Shown here: positions 1 through 9,284 of the stretch, piece by piece
How positions within the stretch are numbered: position 1 is the first letter of the stretch
Layout: each line of letters starts with the position of its first letter
From: SAR324 cluster bacterium
Lineage (GTDB): Bacteria; SAR324; NAC60-12
Length of the DNA stretch: 33,108 nucleotides
Assembly (NCBI GenBank): GCA_028282505.1
Contig: JANQHV010000079.1
Location: 1 to 33,108, forward strand
Reading direction: 5' to 3'
Position numbers and translations under genes: made by a program
Notes under the pieces: model-generated
Told to the model about the DNA's origin: nothing
Database searches by the model: none
What the model saw: only the letters and a program-made list of their open reading frames with translations

Positions 1-2340
1 CACAGTTGTGACAGTAGCAGTCATAACACCACATTATGGCTTAACTTGATTGGACTCATCATTGGTGCTATATGTGCACCCAAGTAGCTGACCATAATAA
101 CCTGAAACAGACATAGGAGACAATATAACACAAAAATAGCCACAACTACTTGAAAGTATTAAAAATTTACTATTTTTTCGAAGAGGAGGGTAACATTTAA
201 AAATACCTTTGGTTATTACATGATATGTGCGTGTACTAAAATCAGAGAAGGCAGCCACCATTAAATCATTTTGACAGTGTTTGTTTTAGGTACACCCACT
301 GACTGACTGTGCTATGTAAATGTAGTTGATGCATGACACTGTAGTGTATATCCTGTCTCACATTACATACAATCACTCTTCATCATCACCCACTATCTCT
401 CCCTGTATGTATACACTGTGTCTTTTTAATGAGGACTTGTCTGCCAATATAAACTGGTCACTGATGTATCAAGATGGATGGATCTTGTGTCTGTGTATGT
501 TTTAATATGTGTGTGTGTGACCCCTTTTATCTTTCTTCAGCTTCTAAACTGTTCAACTTCTTAAAACCACACCACTTTTCAAAATCTTACAAAAACTGTG
601 TGTGCATCCAAAGCTGCCAAAGTTTTAATCCAACAAAATGTTTCACATTATTATATTGGCCAATGTGTGCATTATATAGCTGAGGATTATGTACTAAATA
701 GCACTGTGTTGTTATAGTGATATCAGTAGTGATAAGCAATCATATTTCACCTGTGTATATGAACCTGAAATGCCACATTCTCTCACTTTATGGGTGCCTT
801 GTAATAACATGTTTATGCAGCTTAATGAGCTGTTTGTTGTTTTTAGACACTGGCTATCAGGGAGCTCCTAACTACACTGAAATAATGTTAATTCTAGCCT
901 TTAGTCATGGTTTATGCAGTTTAATGCACACACACACCTGCTGAGAGGGATGAAGTCCTCCACTTGCCACATGTGTCACATCCCTGTTAAGATAACTGGA
1001 CTTTCTCCTGATAGTGTTATATAAATAGGTGTGTCATGTCCAGTGGGTTAAGATAACTGTGGACTTTATCTTATCAAACTAATCCAGTAGGCTGGACCAG
1101 TCACTGGCATGTATGTGACATATTCACTGTGTGAAAATTATCAAATAGAAAGTGCCAAAAAAAATACATACTTGACACAATAAAACTGTTTTCAATAAAT
1201 GCTCTCAATGTATTATGTTCAAAATAGTCAAATTAAAATTATAATCAAAAGTGATAATTTTGGGGGCAATTATTGCATCATGCTTTGGGAAAGAAAACAA
1301 AATTAGGTCAATAAAATTGTCTTACTGAGGTATTAATGGGTGAAAAGTATGTTAATATTATATGTTTTTAAAAATCAGACCAAAGAGTTGGACTCCCATA
1401 TTCTCACTTTCAACTGGTTCACAACTTTGTTGGTGAATTTTGGCAAAGTGCTAAAATGCCATGTATTGTATTCAATGCAATTGAGTAAGTAATGGGTTTG
1501 AAATAGTTGTTTTAGTGTGGGGAGGGGGTTATATACAGTGTACCATATAGCAGCTTGTGCCATATCACAGTTATACAAGCACTAAATCAAATTTACAAAC
1601 CAGCCAAAACTTGTTAGCATTGATTTCCACCCTTTTCTGTTGGTAGTGGAGATAAAAGGCTATAAAAGAATTTTGACAATTACAGCATTCTTTTTTTTCC
1701 TTGTGTCCCCCTTGTTGGGGGGGTTTATAAAAGAACAGCCACTTTTTTGCTCAATTAAATTATACATAGAATAAATAGTTTGTTTTTAAAAAAAATTGAG
1801 TAGGAGATTTCCAAATATTTATTATTATAAGTACAAAAATATCTTCATTTGAAAGAAAATTCTAATTAAATAAGCAATTATGCATGTGTTTAAAAGCATA
1901 ACATTAAAATAGATAGTGCAGCCAGGTTAAAACCTTTGCTTTATAAGGCTTCCTTTCATATATTTTCTGGCTATTGAACAACGTGTTATGTAATAGCCCT
2001 GATGCCACCTTTTTGTTGAGTGAGAGCCTAAGTGCACATTAGTGTGAATGGTGTGTTTGTAATGTGACCCTCCTGTGACATATCAGTTGTCATATTGTAG
2101 GCCTTATTTACTGTGTTGTCACTTACCCACACCAAGGGTCTCTCTCTTACTCAAACACCTACATCACTAACTCTTGTCAATCTCTTTCAATGCACTTAAA
2201 AATAAGAAATCCCTGGTTAAATTACCTTTTAAAATATACACATTCAAAAATAATAACAAGAAGAATCTATTTTCATGTTTGAAAAGTATCAACATTTTGT
2301 TGGTTGCTACAAGAGAGAAATAATTTCTGTTTTTTTTTTT
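1..2340. other. Non-bacterial-looking (eukaryotic/host-like) AT-rich noncoding DNA joined to bacterial sequence
   Basis: No ORF above ~75 aa in any frame, short CA/TG microsatellites (e.g. near 508-518 and 926-936), homopolymer runs, ending in a poly-T tract around 2330-2345. Gene density is close to 100% immediately after. Confidence 0.7.
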
Positions 2341-2365
2341 TTTTTATTATTGAGCTGTTTTAATT

Positions 2366-4657
2366 TCAATGTAATACCCCAGCCGTAAATCGTTCTGTTG
2401 GCAGAGAAATTCCCCATCGTTGTTTTTCCCATTCTAACAAGGCTTCTGCATCACTCTGGATTTGCAAGGGCTCTGGCACATTTTCCTGAGACGTGGCAAA
2501 ATTCCACTCCAAAACCGAGGGATCGCCTTCCACAATATCGGAGGTTTGCTTCATATACATGGAGAAAGCTTCTGCAAGACGGTCATCGAACAAAAAATCT
2601 GTCAGTTCGTCAATCAACCATTGAATGGGAAGAAACGATGCATATTCATTGAGGGGAAAAAAAGCACAAAGCGCCTGCTTATGGTTGGCAGCCCATTGAT
2701 AAAAAGCTTCTCTGTTGGTTGGCAACTGAAGTTGTTGGAAATCAACCAGGTGGGTACAATCAATCCCGATTGCATCAGAAGTGACAACCAATCCTTCTTG
2801 TGCTGCCAGGCTGTGCTCAATGGACCACTGGAGCAGCAAATTGCCCAGTGATCCTAGAAAAGTACGATATTGGTACAATCCACTGAACTTTCGTCCCAGT
2901 TCCATACCATTTGCCAGCTTGACGACCCTCCGATTTTGCTGCAATTCCAGATTCCATAGTTTTTGTGGCCGATTGAATAACTGGAGTGTTCGATCCTCAT
3001 CAATTGCTTCAGGAGTTTGCAACAGTTTTTGAATGGCTTGAGCAACCTCATAAGATATTTGAAATCCAGCACCCAACCAGATGATGTCTTTGTCATCCAA
3101 TTCTTTGGTTGGTTGTGCCACAACATATTTCCGTTCTTTCTTTTCAATTTGCAGTATTTGGATACGCTTGCCTGCTAACTGGACTCGATCTCCCACTTCC
3201 AGTTGCTTGACCACCGATGTGGGCAAATCCGCAATTGATTCTCCAGCAAGCTCCAGAATATAATCTTCCTCTGCTTCTGGAAAATTGCTCCAGATTTTTC
3301 GTTCCAACAAATAATCCCGGTAACGCCAGCCTCCTCGGAACAACCCTTTCACCCGATCCTGACGAAGCCAGTTTTGTCCAATCATGCTTTCAAAAAACGT
3401 TTTGATTATCTCTGGAATATCAGGAAAAAGCTGTTGCAGTGAGAGTGTGGAGAGCTGTTTCTTTTCATAAAGACAGGAAAGGATCTGTTGAATCAAGACA
3501 CTGGGCAATGTTTTAGGGAGTGGTGACTCGATCATACTTTGCCGGGCCAACTGCAATAATCCGAGGAAGCGGAGTAATTGATAACTCGCTTGCTCTCCCC
3601 GGCAAACTCCCCAGAAATTGATGGCCTGCTGACGACGATTGGAGCGCCCAATTCTTTGCAGAAACGTAGCAACCGAATCAGGAGGCTCATAGAGCAAAAC
3701 AGCATCCACATTGCCAATGTCAATGCCCAGTTCCAAGGTGCTGGTGGCAATGCAAAGCACATGCTTTTGACGGCGAAAACGCTGTTCTACTCCCCGACGC
3801 TCTTTCGTTTTGAGATTGGAATAATGCAGTTCACAAACACTACGGAATCGTCCCTTTTGATTCAAAAGCGCAAACAGTTGATCGCAACACCCCCGGCTAT
3901 TGGAAAAAATCAAAACTTTACGATAACCCCAGGCATCATAAAAATCATTGATCAAGGCGACTACTTCCTCTTCTTTCTGAAGATGAACGAGATGAGGAAT
4001 GATCTCTCGTTGTATGGATGTACGGATTTGTACAGTCTCTGAGGAAAAATCAAAGGATTGGATAACAGCATCAATATCAGCAATTGTGGCAGATAGAGCA
4101 ATTTTTTGTAATGGTGTGACTGAGCGCAAATCCAGTCGCCTTAAAAGGTAAGCCAGTTGTCTACCCCGGTAGCTGTGCACAAAAAAATGGATTTCATCCA
4201 TGATCGCTATTCGAACACGCTGCATGAAACCACGTAGGTCTGCATTGGAACTACCCAAAGCGACGTCTAACGATTCTGGGGTGGTCAACAACAGTTCAGG
4301 GTGTCCACCTCCTGCTCGTTTTACATCTCCGGTGCGGATACCCAGAGACAACCCAAGCCTGTCCATGACTGGCATAAGACGTCTTTCCAAATCAATGGCC
4401 AAGGCTCGAGTAGGAACAATGTAGAGAATAGCTTCTTGTCCTTGAGACTGAATCACGCGCTCCAGGGCAGGAGCCAATACGGCTTCTGTTTTTCCTGAAC
4501 CGGTCCTGGCCTGTAAAATCAGATCTGAGCCTTCCAAAATAGGAGCAATGGCCTGCTTTTGCACTGAATGCAGTTGAGAAAATGCTCCATAAAATGCACG
4601 GAACGTATTAGGAAGTTGAAGGAGTGGAGAGGTACTATTGTTCAGAGAAATAGACAT
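2366..4657 (-). CDS. DEAD/DEAH-box superfamily 2 helicase, Lhr/BrxHI-like
   Basis: 763 aa; Walker A ARTGSGKTEAVLAPAL, motif II MDEIHFF, motif III ALSATIAD, C-terminal helicase motifs IATSTLELGIDIGNVDAVL and QRIGRSNRR. Confidence 0.9.
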   Translation of the reverse strand: MSISLNNSTSPLLQLPNTFRAFYGAFSQLHSVQKQAIAPILEGSDLILQARTGSGKTEAVLAPALERVIQSQGQEAILYIVPTRALAIDLERRLMPVMDRLGLSLGIRTGDVKRAGGGHPELLLTTPESLDVALGSSNADLRGFMQRVRIAIMDEIHFFVHSYRGRQLAYLLRRLDLRSVTPLQKIALSATIADIDAVIQSFDFSSETVQIRTSIQREIIPHLVHLQKEEEVVALINDFYDAWGYRKVLIFSNSRGCCDQLFALLNQKGRFRSVCELHYSNLKTKERRGVEQRFRRQKHVLCIATSTLELGIDIGNVDAVLLYEPPDSVATFLQRIGRSNRRQQAINFWGVCRGEQASYQLLRFLGLLQLARQSMIESPLPKTLPSVLIQQILSCLYEKKQLSTLSLQQLFPDIPEIIKTFFESMIGQNWLRQDRVKGLFRGGWRYRDYLLERKIWSNFPEAEEDYILELAGESIADLPTSVVKQLEVGDRVQLAGKRIQILQIEKKERKYVVAQPTKELDDKDIIWLGAGFQISYEVAQAIQKLLQTPEAIDEDRTLQLFNRPQKLWNLELQQNRRVVKLANGMELGRKFSGLYQYRTFLGSLGNLLLQWSIEHSLAAQEGLVVTSDAIGIDCTHLVDFQQLQLPTNREAFYQWAANHKQALCAFFPLNEYASFLPIQWLIDELTDFLFDDRLAEAFSMYMKQTSDIVEGDPSVLEWNFATSQENVPEPLQIQSDAEALLEWEKQRWGISLPTERFTAGVLH

Positions 4658-4695
4658 TGATGAATGTTCTACTTGGAGAATTCATCTTGTGAAAT

Positions 4696-4727
4696 CTTTC
4701 TATACGTATTAAATTACGTATAGAAAG
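4696..4727. promoter_or_regulatory. Perfect 13-bp inverted repeat, probable MazEF autoregulatory operator
   Basis: CTTTCTATACGTA-TTAAAT-TACGTATAGAAAG immediately upstream of the antitoxin ATG (4736), overlapping its ribosome-binding site (aaaggag). Confidence 0.75.
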
Positions 4728-4735
4728 GAGTTGCT

Positions 4736-4960
4736 ATGCAAAAAAAGTTAACAATCTCATTAGACCCTCAAGTATATGAAGGTTTACATACCAACATTGG
4801 TCGTCGTAACATCAGTAAATTCATAGAAAACCTCGTACGTCCCTATACAGAACAAAGTTTAGACGATGGTTATCAAGCTCTAGCTCAAGATGAAGAGTCC
4901 TCACAAGAAGCCCTCGAATGGTCCGAAGCACTGATCGGAGACGTGGACTATGAAACGTAA
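4736..4960 (+). CDS. MazE/RHH-like antitoxin
   Basis: 74 aa, N-terminal MQKKLTISLDPQVYEGLHTNIGRRNISKFIENLVRPY resembles a ribbon-helix-helix antitoxin; overlaps the downstream MazF ORF by 11 bp. Confidence 0.8.
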   Translation: MQKKLTISLDPQVYEGLHTNIGRRNISKFIENLVRPYTEQSLDDGYQALAQDEESSQEALEWSEALIGDVDYET

Positions 4961-5273
4961 AGAAATATGGTGGGTCAACTTTGACCCTTCAGTTGGTGGA
5001 GAAATTCAAAAGCAACGTCCCGCAGTAATTATTAGTAATGACAGTGCAAATAAGCATCTTAATCGTGTCCAAGTTGTACCGATAACCAGCAAAGCTGATC
5101 GAATTTATCCTGGCGAAGCTCATGTCACATTCAAAGGCACTCAACATAAAGCATTAGCCAATCAAATCACAACGGCAAGTAAACGACGCTTAGTTAAGAA
5201 AGCCGGATCATTATCACAATCCGATATTATAAAAGTTGAGCAAGCAATCAAAATCCAGCTTGGGCTTCGCTAA
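4950..5273 (+). CDS. PemK/MazF-family mRNA interferase toxin
   Basis: 107 aa; KRKEIWWVNFDPSVGGEIQKQRPAVIISND...VQVVPITSK typical of MazF/PemK. Confidence 0.93.
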   Translation: MKRKEIWWVNFDPSVGGEIQKQRPAVIISNDSANKHLNRVQVVPITSKADRIYPGEAHVTFKGTQHKALANQITTASKRRLVKKAGSLSQSDIIKVEQAIKIQLGLR

Positions 5274-5303
5274 CTCCTAAGCCTACGAGTCTCAGCTATT
5301 TCG

Positions 5304-6554
5304 TTAATTGAACTCATGAATCTCCCCTTGATAGATCACATCCAGTTGGTTGACCAGGGCTTTCAACTGATAGCGGGTTTCTTCTCCCTGGAGTTGGACA
5401 ATTTGCGCCATCATTTGAGGTAACGTTGTTTCTGCGGGAGATGGTTGTTGATAGGCATTGGCATATAAGTCGATCAATTTTTCGATCAGTCCTTCCCATT
5501 CTTTTTTGGACAAATCTTCCAGACGATACAAGTTCAAATCGTTCCAGGCATCGGCATAGTTTTCTGGGAAGTAAGGAATTTCTTCCTCTTTGCGCAGATA
5601 AGTCCGTTCATAATCTTCTTCCTTCACACACTGAAAAAAATCATCGGTGAAGGCAAAGACAGGAAACAATCTTCCAGGTTCCACTTGAAAGAACAGACGA
5701 TGGAGAATTTGGTAGCTGCGGCTGCGGGAAGCAATCCGCACCTGAGCAATAGACTCTCCTTCATCAAAGAGCAGGACCCAACCCTGGTAACCCAACTGTT
5801 GAAAAAGTTTGGCCAACCCTTCGATCATCTGAAGATAAATTTCTATGCCTTTAAAAGACAAAGAACCTTCTCGATAAAAGGAAACTTGTCGGTATTTGAG
5901 GACATTTCGTAATTTATTCACGGGGATAACATCTCCCCCAAGTGCGGATTCTAAGAGGTAAGAAAACTCTCTTGGGCGGAAATTGGCATGCTTTTTAGCC
6001 TTTTTTTGCCGTGTGGAAAGTGACACATTCTTTTGTGCCATGCCCACCAGGATGGACCGGAACAGGTGGGGAATGTTGTCTGGCAATAAATCCATGACAC
6101 CATTCGGCAAATCATTTCGATTGCGCATTTGCTGTTGAACCCATTCTTTCCAATGATTAGCAAGAGAGGACTCTGCCTTTGGAAATTGGAGATTAGCCAA
6201 CAAAGCACGATAGACCTGTCGAAAATCATGCAAAGGGACTTCGCGCAAATCCAGGTTGACCATACTGGTCACATAATTGGCTTCAAGTGCCTTTTGCTGA
6301 ATATAAGTCAGGCTGTGGGATTTGCCCTGACCATAAGAACCACAGACACACAAATGGGTGTTTTTCCCCCTTTGCACTTGTTGGAAATTTTGCTCAATCG
6401 CAGCATTTAATTTGTCTTCATGGGCTGTTAGCAGACGCACCGCAATAGGATCGAACAGCCCTTCCCGCAAGCGTTCAACGGCATGACGTAAATGGAAGGG
6501 AGATTCGTCGTTCAGCTTCTGGAGATAGGCATTGGTGTCTTTCATGAATCCCAT
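5304..6554 (-). CDS. BrxC/BrxD (DUF2791)-like P-loop ATPase, paralog B
   Basis: 416 aa; Walker A CGSYGQGKSHSLTYI, Walker B GWVLLFDEGESIA, LREVPLHDFRQVYRALL motif; overlaps the upstream gene by 13 bp. Confidence 0.75.
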   Translation of the reverse strand: MGFMKDTNAYLQKLNDESPFHLRHAVERLREGLFDPIAVRLLTAHEDKLNAAIEQNFQQVQRGKNTHLCVCGSYGQGKSHSLTYIQQKALEANYVTSMVNLDLREVPLHDFRQVYRALLANLQFPKAESSLANHWKEWVQQQMRNRNDLPNGVMDLLPDNIPHLFRSILVGMAQKNVSLSTRQKKAKKHANFRPREFSYLLESALGGDVIPVNKLRNVLKYRQVSFYREGSLSFKGIEIYLQMIEGLAKLFQQLGYQGWVLLFDEGESIAQVRIASRSRSYQILHRLFFQVEPGRLFPVFAFTDDFFQCVKEEDYERTYLRKEEEIPYFPENYADAWNDLNLYRLEDLSKKEWEGLIEKLIDLYANAYQQPSPAETTLPQMMAQIVQLQGEETRYQLKALVNQLDVIYQGEIHEFN

Positions 6555-7846
6555 TTTGGCTGAAGTTGTTCCATTTTTTCCTGTTCCACTTCTTTCTGAC
6601 TCAGGACAATCTGCTCGGTCATGTCATCTTCCATATCTGGCGCAACTCCTTGTTCTGCCATGTCCAAGTAACGAATGACCTGTTTGATAAAAAGCCTCAC
6701 TTCACTCAACACTCCCATTTGAGACTGAGCCTTGCATATTTTCTTGATCAAGTCGTCATTGATGAGGCCTTTGCTGTCCCAACGATAAGAAATTTCATGG
6801 ATTTGGCGTAAAGCATATCCCAGTTTGACCAGTTCTTCTGTTTGCAAAGGAGTTCGGTGTAAATCAATCAGAATGCTGCGATAATTCAGCCGTTTACTTT
6901 CTCCCACAGAACGAACACGACTCCAGAGAGCATCATAAGATTTGAATCCCTTCTCGGATGCAAGCACATCGGGAATGATGGAAAAGAAAATATGGAGGTA
7001 TTGGGCCTGCTCGGTATTGTCAATCAACAAACGCACATTTTCATAACCTGCATTACGGACAGAAGCCGACTGGGGAATGATGGTTTCCAGTTCATCCATC
7101 AACAAAATAAAACCTTTGAAATCTAAATGTCGCACCCAGGCAATCAGAGATGTCAAAAAACGTTTACTGTTGGTCTTATTCAGGGACTCGAAGATCTGAA
7201 ACGGCTTCAATTCACGCTTCGTGATTTTGCCGCCTTCAAACCATTGATACAAAACTTCCAGGTTCCGAGTCCGTTCCTCCTGAGTTTCTCCGTCTGCCAA
7301 TGCATTGTACTTTTGATCGATAAAAGCGGTGAGGGCATTGGCAAAATTGAGGTCCATGCCAGGCAGTGCACGCAGGGTGTCATTGAGCCCATTCCATTTT
7401 TCCTGGAAAGCAGCTGAATCTTTTTGCGCAAAATCAGCTTCCAACTTGCTGACCCAGTGATCCACCAAATGACGAATTCCAGTTCCTTCAAAAGTTCCAC
7501 AGAGTTGACGCACCAACTCCTGATAGATGACCTCGAATTTGTGCACAGGTACTTCCCGAGTCAGTACCACAAAAGAAACCACAAAACCCTGTTGCAGAGC
7601 AAGGTGGCGAACGACAGACATGAAATGAGTTTTACCATCCCCATAATCCCCATTGATGAAACGCACCTTGGAGCCACCTTCGGCTACGTAGTTTTCCAGA
7701 TCATCTTCAATAAAGGAGAGCCACTTTTGACGTCCTACCGTGAACAAAGGGACATAATCAATGGGCACGCTGCCTTTGCGCAGACTCTCTACAATGGCCC
7801 TTGCTTCAAAAGGCTTTAGTTGCTGAATTTCTGTTTGTGATGTCAT
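6542..7846 (-). CDS. BrxC/BrxD (DUF2791)-like P-loop ATPase, paralog A
   Basis: 434 aa; Walker A NGDYGDGKTHFMSVV, Walker B GFILLMDELETII, TREVPVHKFEVIYQELV motif shared with paralog B; 4-bp ATGA overlap with the upstream gene. Confidence 0.78.
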   Translation of the reverse strand: MTSQTEIQQLKPFEARAIVESLRKGSVPIDYVPLFTVGRQKWLSFIEDDLENYVAEGGSKVRFINGDYGDGKTHFMSVVRHLALQQGFVVSFVVLTREVPVHKFEVIYQELVRQLCGTFEGTGIRHLVDHWVSKLEADFAQKDSAAFQEKWNGLNDTLRALPGMDLNFANALTAFIDQKYNALADGETQEERTRNLEVLYQWFEGGKITKRELKPFQIFESLNKTNSKRFLTSLIAWVRHLDFKGFILLMDELETIIPQSASVRNAGYENVRLLIDNTEQAQYLHIFFSIIPDVLASEKGFKSYDALWSRVRSVGESKRLNYRSILIDLHRTPLQTEELVKLGYALRQIHEISYRWDSKGLINDDLIKKICKAQSQMGVLSEVRLFIKQVIRYLDMAEQGVAPDMEDDMTEQIVLSQKEVEQEKMEQLQPKWDS

Positions 7847-8685
7847 GATGAAGGCTCCTGAAATGTGATAGCCGTGAATTGACGTGTTTCTCCATCTTTA
7901 TCAATCAACCATAGGGCATGATTGCGTCCAGATCTCAATTGCAGTGGATATTTTCCCAATGCTCCTCCCGTATTTGCTTGAAAATACCGCCATATGTCTA
8001 CTGAAAACTCTCCCAAACTGTATCCTTTGAATTTTCCCTTGTCCATGTTCTGGAAAAAGGCTTTGGTTTGCAAAGATATGACGTATGCCAGATAAAATTC
8101 CTGCATGGGAATTGGGTACCCTAACACCTCTTTATGATCTTTAACCAGCTTGCTGTATAATTGGAACAGTGAGTCAATGAATTTTTGTGGATCATACGGG
8201 CGATCATACAACTGGCGTTTGATTTTCAATACAGATGAAATGATCCGTTTGGGATCAATGGATTTTAATTTTTTTTCATTGATCGTTGTCTGTCGGCCCG
8301 GAAAATCAAAGGTTCCCTCAATGCCTTTCAATACAGAAAAGCGGGGAAAATCTATCTCAATGGGTAAATCTGCTGCTGCTGCATGAGTTTTGACGTCTTC
8401 GATGAAATCGAGCCGATAACGGTCTACTTTGGCATTAGCATATGTTCGCAAACGTGCAAAAATTTCTGTGCATGCCTGTAGCTCAGGTTCCTTTTCCATG
8501 TCCTGCGCCAATCGGTTTTTGAGCAACTCATCCAATCGTAAAAAATCGTCTTTTTCCGCACATTGGATGCAGCGTCGCACCAGTTCGACCATCTGCTGAC
8601 GCCGATTTTGCTGCTGTTGGTAAGGTTTTAAGATCTCAGTGAGGCCCTCGGTGGCTTCTTGAAGAAATATTTCCTGCTCTTGCAT
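7843..8685 (-). CDS. Uncharacterised, mostly helical 280-aa protein, first gene of the ATPase operon
   Basis: Intact ORF translationally coupled (ATGA) to the first ATPase; no domain recognised by eye. Possible distant TerB-C-type partner, not verifiable here. Confidence 0.75.
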   Translation of the reverse strand: MQEQEIFLQEATEGLTEILKPYQQQQNRRQQMVELVRRCIQCAEKDDFLRLDELLKNRLAQDMEKEPELQACTEIFARLRTYANAKVDRYRLDFIEDVKTHAAAADLPIEIDFPRFSVLKGIEGTFDFPGRQTTINEKKLKSIDPKRIISSVLKIKRQLYDRPYDPQKFIDSLFQLYSKLVKDHKEVLGYPIPMQEFYLAYVISLQTKAFFQNMDKGKFKGYSLGEFSVDIWRYFQANTGGALGKYPLQLRSGRNHALWLIDKDGETRQFTAITFQEPSS

Positions 8686-8905
8686 ATCATTCCTAACATT
8701 ATCTTATAAGGTCATCTATCAATTGATGATGTGTTATGTTTCATGACTGTATCTCAAATCTATGAACTCACGAGCATGCATTCATATCAAAAATTCAGAT
8801 GAATTACCAAATTTTTATTTTTTTGGTGAATAGCTCTACAAAGAATGAGAACAGGGGCACGATTAGTTTCTCATAATGACATTGAATTAATCCAAAGAAC
8901 GGGTT

Positions 8906-8968
8906 AATATGTCGAAATATTTAAAAAATCGACATATTCTACAAATATGTTGATGGAATCGACATAAT
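8906..8968. promoter_or_regulatory. Tandem inverted repeats upstream of the antitoxin/PIN operon
   Basis: AATATGTCGA (8906-8915)/TCGACATATT (8929-8938) perfect 10-bp arms, then a second degenerate pair AATATGTTGA (8944-8953)/TCGACATAAT (8959-8968). Confidence 0.65.
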
Positions 8969-8980
8969 TGTCTCAATCTG

Positions 8981-9283
8981 GTGCCAACTATGCAACAGCT
9001 TTCCAAGAACACAAATAAACTGTCACTACAAGAATTACAGAATCATCCTCAATTGTTGTCGAATCTGATTGCTCAAGAAAAAGACAGTCGCTTCATTATT
9101 GAAACACATGGCGATGAGGTAGTCGTTGTACAGCAAAAAAAAACTTCCCTACGTTTTGTGGAGATCATGCAAAAAGTTGAAGCAGAACGAAACAAACGGA
9201 AAAAACAAGGATATACAAGAGAGCAATTGTTTCAGGAATTTTTTGAGCTTCAAGACGAATTGAATCTTGCTATCACACAGTAG
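8981..9283 (+). CDS. Putative antitoxin partner of the PIN toxin
   Basis: 100 aa (GTG start at 8981 or ATG at 8990), small charged protein ending 1 bp before the start of a PIN-domain gene, preceded by operator-like repeats. Confidence 0.7.
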   Translation: MPTMQQLSKNTNKLSLQELQNHPQLLSNLIAQEKDSRFIIETHGDEVVVVQQKKTSLRFVEIMQKVEAERNKRKKQGYTREQLFQEFFELQDELNLAITQ

Positions 9284-9284
9284 G

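Noticed and set aside
988-1080. Two copies of a ttaagataactg(t)ggactt(t) word
   Set aside because: Short repeat in host-like noncoding DNA; no functional interpretation supportable.
34-1578. Small ORFs in the first 2.3 kb (67-75 aa)
   Set aside because: Short, low-complexity, no recognisable motifs or ribosome-binding sites; chance ORFs in AT-rich noncoding DNA.
2398-4498. Multiple plus-strand and alternative-frame ORFs inside the helicase gene
   Set aside because: Entirely overlapped by a well-supported helicase CDS; they are antisense or frame-shifted shadows.
2366-8685. Calling the locus a complete BREX system
   Set aside because: No PglX, PglZ, BrxA or BrxB-like gene is visible; only the ATPases and helicase resemble BREX components.
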